From Thermohalobaculum sp039187815 (lineage in GTDB: Bacteria; Pseudomonadota; Alphaproteobacteria; Rhodobacterales; Rhodobacteraceae), in NCBI GenBank assembly GCA_039187815.1, contig JBCCZI010000034.1:1-34603 (forward strand): a stretch of DNA of 34,603 nucleotides, given 5' to 3'. Shown piece by piece: positions 24,156-32,865 of the stretch; the first letter of the stretch is position 1, and each line of letters opens with the position of its first letter. The translations under genes were made by a program, and so were the position numbers. The notes below the pieces were generated by a model. It saw only the letters and a list, made by a program, of their open reading frames with translations. It was not told the origin of the DNA and did no database searches.

Positions 24156-26615
24156 CTAGCGCGGCACCAGCGTGATGGTGCCGAGACCTCCGCTCTGGGC
24201 GTCGAGATCCGACATGGACATTGGGATCGTGTCGCCCCTCGCCCAAGCTGCGGACAGGTGATCGTACCAGCGCGAGAACGGGTGCCCGCTCTGCCCGGTC
24301 GAGATCATCATCACCGAGCGGTCGAGATCGGCAAAATCGAAGACCACGCGCAGGCCCGAGGCGTGCACGTTCTCAAAGGGCCGCTCGCCCCGTCCGGCAG
24401 CCATGCCGCGCATCAGCGTGAAGTTCCCACCCGACGTCTCTTGCTCAATGTTCACGAACAGCCCTGCAGCCTCCGAGAACCCAAGCGGCATGTGGCGGTG
24501 CACGGCCCGGTGCTCGGCCCCCCAGCGCCAGCTCGCCAAACTCCGACCATGCCGGCGCGAGAGACTGGCGAGCGCGTCGTCGAGGGCGATCGAGGCGATC
24601 TGCGCACAGGTTTCCCGCTCGGGTGTCTTGTCGATATCACACCACACCCCGGCGCCGTCGATGTTGCGAAATACCCGTTCGACAAAGAGCGGGCGGATGC
24701 CTTCGACCTCACGGATCAGACCGCCGAGCTCATCTGACGCCAAGCGCAGGGTCAATCGCCGCATCCATTCGGCAAAGATCAGCGGTTCGGGCGCATGCTG
24801 GTCCATCTCGCCCGACCAGTCGGCCAGGCGATCCACCGCCTCGGCGCGCATACCGTCCGAGGTTTGCGCCCCCTCGCGCCACCAGAGATCCCGCGCGATC
24901 AGCGGCAAGACCGAGCGCGCCATCTCCGAGACCGTGTCGGCCTGCAGTGCGACAAAGCTGTCGCGGGAGTGATAGCGCCGGCTCGAAAGCTCCTTGGAGA
25001 TGCGGCGGATGCGAAACGGGGCATCCCAATCAAAACTCAGATGCTCAGGATAGGCGGCATCGGTGAGGCGGTTGTTGGCATTGGCGATAGCGCCCTCCTC
25101 GGGCGCGTCGATCCGGGGGCGTGAGGCGCTCGGCAAAACACCGTCCCAGTCGTGGACGTCCCGCCAACCGGGCGAGGGCAGGCGGCCCTTGACGGGGTTG
25201 CCCAGCTGGCGCCGAGGGATGGCGCCGGCCACCACCATGGCGATCCCTGCCCGATCGGCCAAAGTCACCACCTGCGCGGGTGCGGCGACGTCATCGGCCG
25301 CCTCAACGGCCTCGGCCACGGACGCCGAGGCCAGGAGCCGATGCAGCGCGGTAAAGCCGAGATCCCGATCCGTCAGCGCAGTCCAAGCGAGCGCGGCCAC
25401 ATGCCCCTCGGGGGTCACCGCATCGGCGCCGAACATTGATCCCGTCAGCACTGGACCATGGCGCGTGCGGCGGAGCGTCTCGACCCGCGGGGCCTCGCCT
25501 GCGACCTCCATGCGGACGCGGCGGGTCTCGAACGGCCGCCAGCCGTCAGGGGTCAGATACTCATCTGGGTTCGCCTGGTTGATCCGCTCGATATAGAGAT
25601 CCTGGTCATCCACATTGGCCGTCGTGAGCCCCCAACCGACCCGGGTGTTGTGGCCGACCAAGATGGCGGGCACCCCGGGCAGCGTGCCGCCGATCCCCGC
25701 GCGCGCGCCACCCTGCATGCCGGCGAGATACCAAACCGACGGCGCCGACAGCCATAAATGCGGATCATTGGCCAACAGCGGCGCGCGGGAGGACGCCCGG
25801 CTGCCATCCACCGCCCAAGCGTTTGAGGCCCCGCCCATCTCCGGGGCATGGGCCGGGCCGAGCGCGCTCTCGAGCGGTTGAGGCGCCGAACCCGCAGCGA
25901 GCCGAAACCGCGCGCCGGGAAACAGGCTGGTGTAGCGAGGCACCACGGTCTCGGCCGGCAGCGGGTAATCCGGCAAAATGTCCGAGACACGCTCGGGCGG
26001 AAGGGCGAGCTGGAACAGCGCGCGGCGCACCTCGTGCCGAGCGGCGGATGAGAGACGCAAGGCCATGGATTTCAGGATCGCGATGCTGTCCGCCGGGGTC
26101 CATGGCTCAAAACCCTGTCCGAACAGAAAGAACTCGGGCGCACCGCGTCCGAGCGAGCGGGCGTCCACATGGCGGATCCAGGCATTCACGCCGGCGGCAT
26201 AGGCTTCGAGCGCGGTCCTCGCCTCGCCGCTTTGGTGCGGCACCGCCCGGCGGGCATGGCCATAAAGGTCCAAGGTACGCGCCAAACGGTCCAGCCCAAG
26301 GGTGCGTGCGCCAAACAGGGCGGACAGCCGACCCTGGGCCGCACGGCGCGAGACCTCCATCTGCCAGAGCCGGTCTTGCGCGTGAACGAGGCCGAGCGCG
26401 AACCACATATCCGCCTCAGAGCCCGCCCGGATATGCGGCACCGCGTTGGCATCGCGGTGGATGGCGACCTCGCCCGTAAGGCCCGCTGCCTCGATGCGCC
26501 CGTTGTGTTCCGGCAGGGACCCTGCGACCAGGGACCAGGCGAGCACCACGCCCAAGGCGCCGAGGCCCAGCAGCAGAATCGCTCCGCGCAGCAGCCACCG
26601 CAGGATCAGGGTCAT
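24156..26615 (-). CDS. Penicillin acylase family Ntn hydrolase
   Basis: An 819-residue exported amidase precursor. An N-terminal hydrophobic segment (about 8-34) acts as signal or anchor, so the periplasm is likely. The alpha part contains WFALGLVHAQDRLWQME, a family hallmark. GGASNAWAVDG holds the predicted self-cleavage and nucleophile Ser264, and NANNRLTDA a conserved Asn region. The family includes penicillin G acylase, cephalosporin acylases and acyl-homoserine-lactone acylases, which hydrolyse an acyl-amide bond after autoproteolysis. The start at 26615 has GAGAGG upstream. Which amide is cleaved cannot be read here. Confidence 0.9.
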   Translation of the reverse strand: MTLILRWLLRGAILLLGLGALGVVLAWSLVAGSLPEHNGRIEAAGLTGEVAIHRDANAVPHIRAGSEADMWFALGLVHAQDRLWQMEVSRRAAQGRLSALFGARTLGLDRLARTLDLYGHARRAVPHQSGEARTALEAYAAGVNAWIRHVDARSLGRGAPEFFLFGQGFEPWTPADSIAILKSMALRLSSAARHEVRRALFQLALPPERVSDILPDYPLPAETVVPRYTSLFPGARFRLAAGSAPQPLESALGPAHAPEMGGASNAWAVDGSRASSRAPLLANDPHLWLSAPSVWYLAGMQGGARAGIGGTLPGVPAILVGHNTRVGWGLTTANVDDQDLYIERINQANPDEYLTPDGWRPFETRRVRMEVAGEAPRVETLRRTRHGPVLTGSMFGADAVTPEGHVAALAWTALTDRDLGFTALHRLLASASVAEAVEAADDVAAPAQVVTLADRAGIAMVVAGAIPRRQLGNPVKGRLPSPGWRDVHDWDGVLPSASRPRIDAPEEGAIANANNRLTDAAYPEHLSFDWDAPFRIRRISKELSSRRYHSRDSFVALQADTVSEMARSVLPLIARDLWWREGAQTSDGMRAEAVDRLADWSGEMDQHAPEPLIFAEWMRRLTLRLASDELGGLIREVEGIRPLFVERVFRNIDGAGVWCDIDKTPERETCAQIASIALDDALASLSRRHGRSLASWRWGAEHRAVHRHMPLGFSEAAGLFVNIEQETSGGNFTLMRGMAAGRGERPFENVHASGLRVVFDFADLDRSVMMISTGQSGHPFSRWYDHLSAAWARGDTIPMSMSDLDAQSGGLGTITLVPR

Positions 26616-26812
26616 CGCACCTCTCGCAGGCTTGGACGTGCGCCAGGCCGCCCCGGCGCCCCCTTGAAACAGACGCAGCTCCGCGGCGCAACCGGGCCGC
26701 CGACGACACACCAGGTGTTGATGAACCAGTCTGCACGCCACGGGCCAACATCTGGGGTTTGCCCGCCTCGGCCGCTCCGGTATGTGATGCGGGACCAACG
26801 TTGGAGGAACAC

Positions 26813-27679
26813 ATGGCAAAGGTGAGTTTTTTGGGGCTCGGCGTGATGGGCTATCCCATGGCCGGGCATCTCGTTGCCAAAGGGCACGAGGTGACGGTCT
26901 ACAACCGCACCTTTGCCAAGGCCGAGCGCTGGGCCGGCGAGCATGGCGGCAAGGCCGAGCCGACTCCGCGCGCGGCGGCCGAGGGCTCTGAGTTCGTGGT
27001 GGCCTGTGTCGGCAACGACGACGATCTGCGCTCGGTGGTGCTGGGCGAGGAAGGGGCCTTTGCCGGCATGGCGGCGGGTACAGTCTTGATCGATCACACC
27101 ACCGCCAGCGCTCAAGTGGCGCGAGAGCTGCAGGCCGAGGGCAAGGGGCGCGGCATCGGCTTTGTGGACGCACCGGTCTCGGGCGGCCAAGCGGGCGCCG
27201 AGAACGGTCAGCTCGGCATCATGTGCGGGGGCGAGCAGGCGGATTATGACCGGGCCGAGCCGATCATGCAGGTCTATGCCAAGGCCTGCCGACTGATGGG
27301 GGCACCCGGAGCAGGGCAATTGACCAAGATGGTCAACCAGATTTGCATTGCAGGGCTGGTCCAAGGGCTCTCCGAAGGCGTGATGTTCGCCGAGAAGGCT
27401 GGCCTCGACGGGGCCGCGGTGTTCGATGTGATCGCGAAGGGCGCCGCGGGATCCTGGCAGATGGAGAACCGCAACAAGACCATGCTGGCGGACGAGTTCG
27501 ACTTTGGCTTTGCCGTCGATTGGATGCGCAAGGATCTGAGCATGTGCCTGGACGAAGCCAAGCGCAACGGCGCGCGCTTGCCCGTGACTGCGCTGGTCGA
27601 CCAGTTCTATGGTGAGATCCAGGACATGGGCGGCGGGCGCTGGGACACCTCATCCCTGCTCCGCCGACTCAAGCGCTGA
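26813..27679 (+). CDS. NAD(P)-dependent beta-hydroxyacid dehydrogenase (3-hydroxyisobutyrate dehydrogenase family)
   Basis: A 288-residue cytoplasmic dehydrogenase. The N-terminal Rossmann motif is GLGVMG (8-13), followed by YNRTFAKAE; the choice of NADP or NAD is not clear. Substrate-binding DAPVSGGQAGAENGQL (from 119) and the catalytic lysine in GAGQLTKMVNQ (Lys172) are intact. Relatives include 3-hydroxyisobutyrate dehydrogenase, tartronate semialdehyde reductase and GLYR-type succinic semialdehyde reductases. The start at 26813 follows TTGGAGGAAC. Its 3' end overlaps the convergent AAA ATPase gene by 11 bp. Confidence 0.9.
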   Translation: MAKVSFLGLGVMGYPMAGHLVAKGHEVTVYNRTFAKAERWAGEHGGKAEPTPRAAAEGSEFVVACVGNDDDLRSVVLGEEGAFAGMAAGTVLIDHTTASAQVARELQAEGKGRGIGFVDAPVSGGQAGAENGQLGIMCGGEQADYDRAEPIMQVYAKACRLMGAPGAGQLTKMVNQICIAGLVQGLSEGVMFAEKAGLDGAAVFDVIAKGAAGSWQMENRNKTMLADEFDFGFAVDWMRKDLSMCLDEAKRNGARLPVTALVDQFYGEIQDMGGGRWDTSSLLRRLKR

Positions 27680-28916
27680 GCCGCGCCGGCTCCTCAATCA
27701 ATCCCGCCGCCGTGGCCGCCAAGGCCGGATCCGACGCGTTGGCGAGGAGCCAGCCCTGGAGCGCGGCGGGCACGATCCGGCGCGCCCCGATCGCCGCGGC
27801 AAACTGGGCCGCCCGCACCGCCTCTCCGGGGAAGAACCGCACGTACAGGCAGCGCGCCGCCTCGGCACGGATGGGCCCAAGCTCCAGATGCACATCCGCC
27901 CGCCCCGGGCGGATCAGAGCGGGATCCAGCCGCTCCGGATGGTTGGTGGTGAGAAAGAGCGCCCTGCCCTCCTGCGCTGCAATGCCGTCGATGGCGTTCA
28001 GCAGTCCCGAGAAGCTCACCCCGCCACGGCGAGGGTCCTCGCGGCCCTTAAAGACCGCGTCCACATCCTCCAACGCCACCAGTGCGCGCGCCGGGGCGCT
28101 TGCCAGCCCGTCCCGCAACTGTTCATCGGTCAGCCCCGCACGGCCCAGATCGAGCAGAGCGATGTCGAGACCGATCTCGGAGGCGAGCGCCCGGATCACG
28201 CTCGACTTGCCGGTCCCCGGCGGACCAAAGAGCAGATAGCCCCGCCGCCACGGCACCCCGCGGGCCGCATACCAGTCCTCTGCCCCATAGAACCAGCTGA
28301 GATCGGCCAGCAGTCGCTCGATGCGGTCGTCATCGGCCAGAACCGTGTCGAGCGCCCGCCGGGAGACATCGCCGACGCTTTGCCAATAGTCCTCTTGGAA
28401 CACAAACAGCCCTGGTGCCCGCTGGCGGGCCCGGTCGGCAATGACAGCGCCGGCGGCGATCCAGCGGCGCACGGTCTCGACGCGGCCAAACGGCAAGGTC
28501 AGGGTCACCGTCTCCATGGGCCGCCCGGCCCCGCTTTCGGCGGTGATGCGGGTCTTCTCGCTGATCTCGCGATCGAGCCAGGCGAACTGCCCACGATGGA
28601 TGAACCAGTGGCGTCCAGGCGCGGGGGCAAACAGCGGGGTCTCGCCACGGCCGTGGGCGAGGTCGCTGATATGGACCCGGCGGGCGCGGGTGAGCGCCCC
28701 ACTCGCATCAAGCCAGAGATGCAGGTGCCAAAACGCCTCGGCCCGGTTGTCGATGGTCACGCTCACCGACAGCCGACGCTTGAGCGAGCCAAGAAGGGTT
28801 CCCCCGACCACGCGCACCACGGCCGCCGTCAAGCCAAAGAACCCGAGCGCAAGGCCGCCCACAAAGAAGTCATTCGAGAGCGCCCGGGCGCCCCAGTTGA
28901 GAAAGCTTGTATCCAT
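27669..28916 (-). CDS. BCS1-like AAA ATPase
   Basis: A 415-residue protein. A single N-terminal hydrophobic segment (about 18-45) is followed by a BCS1-type N-terminal region with the LFVFQEDYW and YLLFGPPGTGKSS signatures. Walker A lies at 231-239, Walker B ALVALEDVDAVF at 278-289, then a sensor/arginine-finger segment LTTNHPERLDPALIRPGRADV. Mitochondrial BCS1 moves the folded Rieske Fe-S protein across the inner membrane; bacterial homologues are sparse and their role is unknown to me. It appears to stand alone, converging on the dehydrogenase gene. The start has no strong ribosome site. Confidence 0.88.
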   Translation of the reverse strand: MDTSFLNWGARALSNDFFVGGLALGFFGLTAAVVRVVGGTLLGSLKRRLSVSVTIDNRAEAFWHLHLWLDASGALTRARRVHISDLAHGRGETPLFAPAPGRHWFIHRGQFAWLDREISEKTRITAESGAGRPMETVTLTLPFGRVETVRRWIAAGAVIADRARQRAPGLFVFQEDYWQSVGDVSRRALDTVLADDDRIERLLADLSWFYGAEDWYAARGVPWRRGYLLFGPPGTGKSSVIRALASEIGLDIALLDLGRAGLTDEQLRDGLASAPARALVALEDVDAVFKGREDPRRGGVSFSGLLNAIDGIAAQEGRALFLTTNHPERLDPALIRPGRADVHLELGPIRAEAARCLYVRFFPGEAVRAAQFAAAIGARRIVPAALQGWLLANASDPALAATAAGLIEEPARLSA

Positions 28917-29177
28917 GATCCGAGTGGCCAGCCCAAAGGCCGGGGCGCCGTTGCAAAAGGTTTGGGTGTTGCCCGGCCGGTGCCGTTGCGGTCAGACTGG
29001 CCGCATCGGCTCCCACGAGGGCGCACTGTCACAGCGTTTGTTCATCAATGCCCCCTCCACGGTTCATGTTTCAGTTTTCTCATTGCGAGATCCGCCAGCG
29101 ATACGCGGGCAGCAGCAAATGTGCAACACCGTCGCGTGGACGCAACGACAAAAGTCGCGCATTCGCAACATCTCCAA

Positions 29178-29798
29178 TCAAGGGATGGGGATGTCGCCCA
29201 TCACCTTCGGCACGTGATAGCCTTTTTGCACCGCAGGCCGCTCGGCGATCCGGCGGTACCAGTCGCGCACTCGCGGGAACTCGGTCAGATCGATGCCCTG
29301 CCATTCGAACCGGCTGGCCCACGGCCAAATCGCCATATCGGCGATCGAGTAGCTGCCCACAACAAAGTCGCGCCCCTCCAGCCGGCGGTCGAGCACGCCA
29401 TAGAGCCGGGCCGCCTCGTTGCCATAACGCTCCTCGGCATAGGGCGCCTTGCCCCGGTTGAAGCGCAAGAAGTGATGCGCCTGACCGAGCATCGGACCAA
29501 AGCCGCCCATCTGCCACATCAGCCATTCGAGCACCTGGACCCGGTCATCGCCCATGAACTGGCTGTGCTTCTCACCGAGATAGAGCAGGATCGCGCCGGT
29601 CTCGAACACGCTGCGGCCAGTGTCGCGCTCGACGATCGCCGGGATCTTGTTGTTCGGGCTGATCGCCAGGAAATCAAGGGCGAACTGCTCGTCCTTGCTG
29701 ATGTCGATGGCGTGGGCCTCATAGGCGAGCCCGAGTTCCTCGAGCAGGATCGAGACCTTCCGCCCATTGGGCGTGGTCCAGGTGTAGAGATCGATCAT
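29178..29798 (-). CDS. Glutathione S-transferase, nu-class / disulfide-bond oxidoreductase-like
   Basis: A 206-residue protein with a thioredoxin-like GST N-terminal domain beginning MIDLYTWTTPNGRKVSILLEE. The TPNGRK segment is typical of the YfcG/YghU nu-class, which works as a glutathione-dependent disulfide reductase and lacks a catalytic Cys or Ser at the usual position. NNKIPAIVERD is the cis-Pro loop, and the C-terminal helical domain runs from about residue 85. The start at 29798 follows GGGGGAG. It is divergent from the AEC transporter gene. Confidence 0.9.
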   Translation of the reverse strand: MIDLYTWTTPNGRKVSILLEELGLAYEAHAIDISKDEQFALDFLAISPNNKIPAIVERDTGRSVFETGAILLYLGEKHSQFMGDDRVQVLEWLMWQMGGFGPMLGQAHHFLRFNRGKAPYAEERYGNEAARLYGVLDRRLEGRDFVVGSYSIADMAIWPWASRFEWQGIDLTEFPRVRDWYRRIAERPAVQKGYHVPKVMGDIPIP

Positions 29799-29915
29799 GG
29801 GCTCCCCCGTTGATTGGCGCCCCATCCTACAGAGCATGCCGCAGCGCGCCAGCCCGATGCGCGCTTTTCAGCCCCGACGCGAGGCGCTAGACAGAAACCC
29901 CGCCACGAGGACGCC

Positions 29916-30890
29916 ATGCTCGCCATCATCGGCCTGATAACCCCGTATTTCGGTCTGATTGCCGTTGGCTTTGTCGCTGCGCGGATCACGCGCCAGCCGC
30001 TTGAGGCTTTGGGGTGGCTGAACACCTTCATCGTCTACATTGCCCTGCCCGCACTGTTCTTCATTCTGATGTCGAAGACGCCGGTCGAAACGCTGACCCG
30101 CTGGGACTTCATCGGCATCAATTTGGGCGTGACCTTTGTCATTTTGTTGGCCTGCTTTGGGCTGGCCTTGGTGCTCAGCCGCGGCCAGGTCGCCGATAGC
30201 ACGATCCAAGCGCTGGCCGGGGCCTATGGAAACATAGGCTACATGGGCCCGGGGCTTGCGATCCTGGCCTTTGGGCGCGAGGCGGCGATCCCCGTGGCGC
30301 TGATCTTCAGCTTCGAGAACATCCTCCATTTTGCCTTTGCGCCGGCGATGATGGCGGTGGCAGGGCAGCGGCGCGAGGCGCCCTGGCGATTGGCCTTGGG
30401 CGTCTTGCGCCAGATCGTGACGCATCCCTTCATCCTCGCAACCGCGGTCGGGGTCAGCGCGGCGGTGCTGGAATGGAGCCCGCCCGAGCCCGTCGAGCGT
30501 TTGATCGAGACGCTGGCCGATGCGGCCGCGCCGTGCGCCCTGTTCGCCATGGGGGTGACCTTGGCGCTCAGGCCCTTACGACGGGTGCCGGGGGCCTTGG
30601 GCTTCATCCTGCCGATAAAGCTGCTGGTGCACCCGGCGCTGATGTTCTTGGCGCTGACCACGCTCGGTCAGTTCGATCCGGTCTGGGTGCTGACGGCGAT
30701 GCTGTTGGCGGCCCTGCCGACGGCGACCAATGTCTTTGTCATCGCCCAGCAGTATGGGGTGTGGGTTGAGCGCGCTTCGGCGACCATCCTGCTGTCCACC
30801 GCCCTATCGGTGGCGAGCGTCTCGGCGTTGCTCTGGGCCATCGGGGCGGGCTGGCTGCCCGGCATCGATGGCCGTCTATTGCATCGCTAA
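29916..30890 (+). CDS. AEC family transporter (auxin efflux carrier-like permease)
   Basis: A 324-residue inner-membrane protein with about ten hydrophobic segments. Family-like features include the N-terminal ITPYFGLIAVGFVAARI, FIVYIALPALFFILMSKTP, GNIGYMGPGLAILAFG in the first half and PTATNVFVIAQQYGVW in the second. The two halves, each of five segments, match the family's inverted-repeat fold. Characterised bacterial members export malate or malonate, or related organic anions; the substrate here is unknown. The start at 29916 follows GAGG and gives the standard N-terminus. Confidence 0.9.
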   Translation: MLAIIGLITPYFGLIAVGFVAARITRQPLEALGWLNTFIVYIALPALFFILMSKTPVETLTRWDFIGINLGVTFVILLACFGLALVLSRGQVADSTIQALAGAYGNIGYMGPGLAILAFGREAAIPVALIFSFENILHFAFAPAMMAVAGQRREAPWRLALGVLRQIVTHPFILATAVGVSAAVLEWSPPEPVERLIETLADAAAPCALFAMGVTLALRPLRRVPGALGFILPIKLLVHPALMFLALTTLGQFDPVWVLTAMLLAALPTATNVFVIAQQYGVWVERASATILLSTALSVASVSALLWAIGAGWLPGIDGRLLHR

Positions 30891-30898
30891 CAGCTGGC

Positions 30899-31426
30899 TC
30901 AGCCGAGCAAGCGCGCGAGCCAGCTGCGCTTCTGACGCACCCGGTCGGGCAGGAGCGGACTGTCGGGCGGCAGGGCATAGCGCGGGGTGCTGGCGATCGT
31001 GGCGCCGCAAGCCTCGTCTTTGCCCTCGAGCTCGATGATCTGGGAGAGCGCCTCCCATTCCGCGCTGAGCTCCGCGATGGGCAGATAGCGGCGATAGTCG
31101 CCCTCTCGCAGGATCTCCGAGACGAACCAGGTCGCGGCCCCCCAGACCGGGTCCTCGACGCGCGAGATCCGGACGCTGCGGCCATCGGTCAAGCGGCGCT
31201 CGAATTCGCGCGGGGCGATGGCGCCATGCTCCTCGAGGATCGGCAACATCATGGCGCTCGGCAGCGTGTCGACGGCCAAATGCGCAAAATCCGGGTGCGC
31301 GCCGTTTTCGATGAGGGTCTGCACCGTCGACTCGGCCGGATCGGCATGGCCGTCTGCTATATGGGCGATCAAGGCATCCGCGGTGAGCTCGACCACCCGT
31401 TCGGGGGTCAGCGTCGCGTCAGACAT
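30899..31426 (-). CDS. Hypothetical protein, 175 residues
   Basis: A soluble, acidic, helix-rich protein. It has no signal peptide or membrane segment and no motif I recognise; conserved-looking stretches are DPVWGAATWFVSEILREGDYRRYL and the C-terminal RQKRSWLARLLG. The chosen ATG at 31426 lies 8 nt inside the end of the SDR gene, which suggests translational coupling, although its ribosome site (GGCGG) is weak. It is the last gene of the minus-strand run pdxH, GST-like, SDR, this gene. Confidence 0.7.
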   Translation of the reverse strand: MSDATLTPERVVELTADALIAHIADGHADPAESTVQTLIENGAHPDFAHLAVDTLPSAMMLPILEEHGAIAPREFERRLTDGRSVRISRVEDPVWGAATWFVSEILREGDYRRYLPIAELSAEWEALSQIIELEGKDEACGATIASTPRYALPPDSPLLPDRVRQKRSWLARLLG

Positions 31427-32171
31427 GCTGGCCGCCGTTGATCTCGATCTCGGTGCCGGTGACGTAAGCGCTCTCGGGCGTGCAGAGGTAGTAGATTGTC
31501 CGTGCGACCTCTTCGGGCCGCCCGAGCCGGCGCATGGGGATCTGCTCGGCCAGCTTGTCGGTGCCGGGCGACAGGATTGCGGTCTCGATCTCCCCGGGCG
31601 CGATGGCATTCACGCGGATGCCCATGGGGCCAAAGTCATGGGCCATCTCGCGGGTGAGGGCCGCTAGCGCGGCCTTTGAGGTCGCATAGGCCGCCCCGGC
31701 AAACGGATGCACGCGCGCCCCTGCGATCGAGGTGACATTGACGATCGCCCCCTGGGCCTCCTTCAGCTCCTCGGCCAAGCCACGCGCGAGTACGACGGAG
31801 GAAAAGAAATTCACGTGAAAGACATGGCCCCAGATCTTGAGATCCGTTGTGAGCGTGTTCAGACGCTCGCCGTCTGGCCCCTTGGGCGAGATCCCGGCAT
31901 TGTTCACCAACGCGTCGAGCCGTCCTCCCGACCCGGTCGCCAGGCGCTGGCGGATGTCGTCGACCGCTGCGATGCTGCTTTTAGGGTCGGAGAGGTCGAC
32001 CTGCACGTGGTCCTCCTCGCCCGCCTCCCAGGGGCAATCCTCCGGGAACGGCTGGCGGGAGCAGGTGATCACGCGCCAGCCGGCCGAGGAGAACCGTTTG
32101 ACCGTGGCATGGCCGATGCCACGGCTCGCACCGGTCAGCAATAGCGTGCGTCTGGGAGAGTTCTCGGGCAT
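31419..32171 (-). CDS. Short-chain dehydrogenase/reductase (SDR)
   Basis: A 250-residue classical SDR with a Rossmann fold. TGASRGIG (13-20) is the cofactor motif, NNAG (90-93) stabilises the fold, and the catalytic set is Ser148, Tyr162 and Lys166 (YATSK). The ending TGTEIEINGGQ is typical. Arg39 in TCSRQ hints at NADP. The substrate cannot be read from sequence. The start at 32171 has GGAGGTGG upstream. It overlaps the downstream hypothetical gene by 8 nt and follows the GST-like gene on the same strand by 55 bp. Confidence 0.9.
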   Translation of the reverse strand: MPENSPRRTLLLTGASRGIGHATVKRFSSAGWRVITCSRQPFPEDCPWEAGEEDHVQVDLSDPKSSIAAVDDIRQRLATGSGGRLDALVNNAGISPKGPDGERLNTLTTDLKIWGHVFHVNFFSSVVLARGLAEELKEAQGAIVNVTSIAGARVHPFAGAAYATSKAALAALTREMAHDFGPMGIRVNAIAPGEIETAILSPGTDKLAEQIPMRRLGRPEEVARTIYYLCTPESAYVTGTEIEINGGQHV

Positions 32172-32226
32172 AGGACCACCTCCAGACGATCTGCATAGCA
32201 TGCGCCGAGAGGCGCGGCCATGGGCC

Positions 32227-32865
32227 CTAGGTCCAAGGAGTCGGCGCGGTCGCCAGGAAACTGTTGCGGGCCCCGACCCGAGCGGCGATGGCCGCCAGCT
32301 TGGGGCGCCCCTCGGCCCAGGGGATGGGCTCACGCGCCTCGGTCCAGAGCACGGCCGCCGCCAGGGAGAGATCCGCCGACGAGAGGCCATCTGCACGGAT
32401 GGCCTCCGGTGCTTCGGCCGCAGCCTCAAGCCAGTCGAGCAGCGCGGTCGCCCGCTCCATCTCGCGCGCGGCCATATCGCAGCCCAGGCGGTTCTCTCCA
32501 ACCGGCTCGAGCCCCGCCCATTTGAGGTGAAAGTGCAGCGCCAAAGCGTCAGTGAGCGCATCAATGGCCGTCAGCACCTGCGCGTCATGCCAATGCCGCT
32601 CCGCCCGGGTCAACACCGGCGAGAGCGCGCCAGGCCGCCCATGTTCGGCATGGAGATAGCTGCGGATCAGCGCCGTGCCAAAGAGCGGACCTGTCGGGGT
32701 CTCGAGCACCGGCACCTGCAGCGCTGGCGTCAGATCCTCGATCCCGCGCGGCGGAAACCCCTCGATCCGCGCGGCCTCGTGCGGGATGTCAAACTCGATC
32801 AGTGTTGCGCGCATGGCCCGCGCAAAGGGCGAGCCGTCGATAAAGTGGATGCGGTACCCGCTCAC
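32227..32865 (-). CDS. GST-like (thioredoxin-fold) protein
   Basis: About 212 residues with an N-terminal GST-type fold. YRIHFIDGSPFARAMRATL carries a Ser in the position often used for glutathione activation, LQVPVLET is the cis-Pro loop, and the C-terminal helical domain runs from about residue 80. A GTG at 32865 gives a 4-nt GTGA overlap with the pdxH stop and the natural N-terminus. An ATG at 32889, inside pdxH, would add eight residues; neither has a strong ribosome site. Coupling to pdxH suggests co-expression, not a shared pathway. Confidence 0.8.
   Translation of the reverse strand: MSGYRIHFIDGSPFARAMRATLIEFDIPHEAARIEGFPPRGIEDLTPALQVPVLETPTGPLFGTALIRSYLHAEHGRPGALSPVLTRAERHWHDAQVLTAIDALTDALALHFHLKWAGLEPVGENRLGCDMAAREMERATALLDWLEAAAEAPEAIRADGLSSADLSLAAAVLWTEAREPIPWAEGRPKLAAIAARVGARNSFLATAPTPWT

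Noticed and set aside
28992..29045. 17-residue minus-strand frame with a GGAGGGGG ribosome-like site
   Set aside because: A strong Shine-Dalgarno-like string but a very short product with no recognisable features; purine-rich strings are common here.
27609..29813. 734-codon plus-strand open frame across the BCS1-like and GST genes
   Set aside because: Antisense shadow of two genes with clear motifs; no domain is recognisable.
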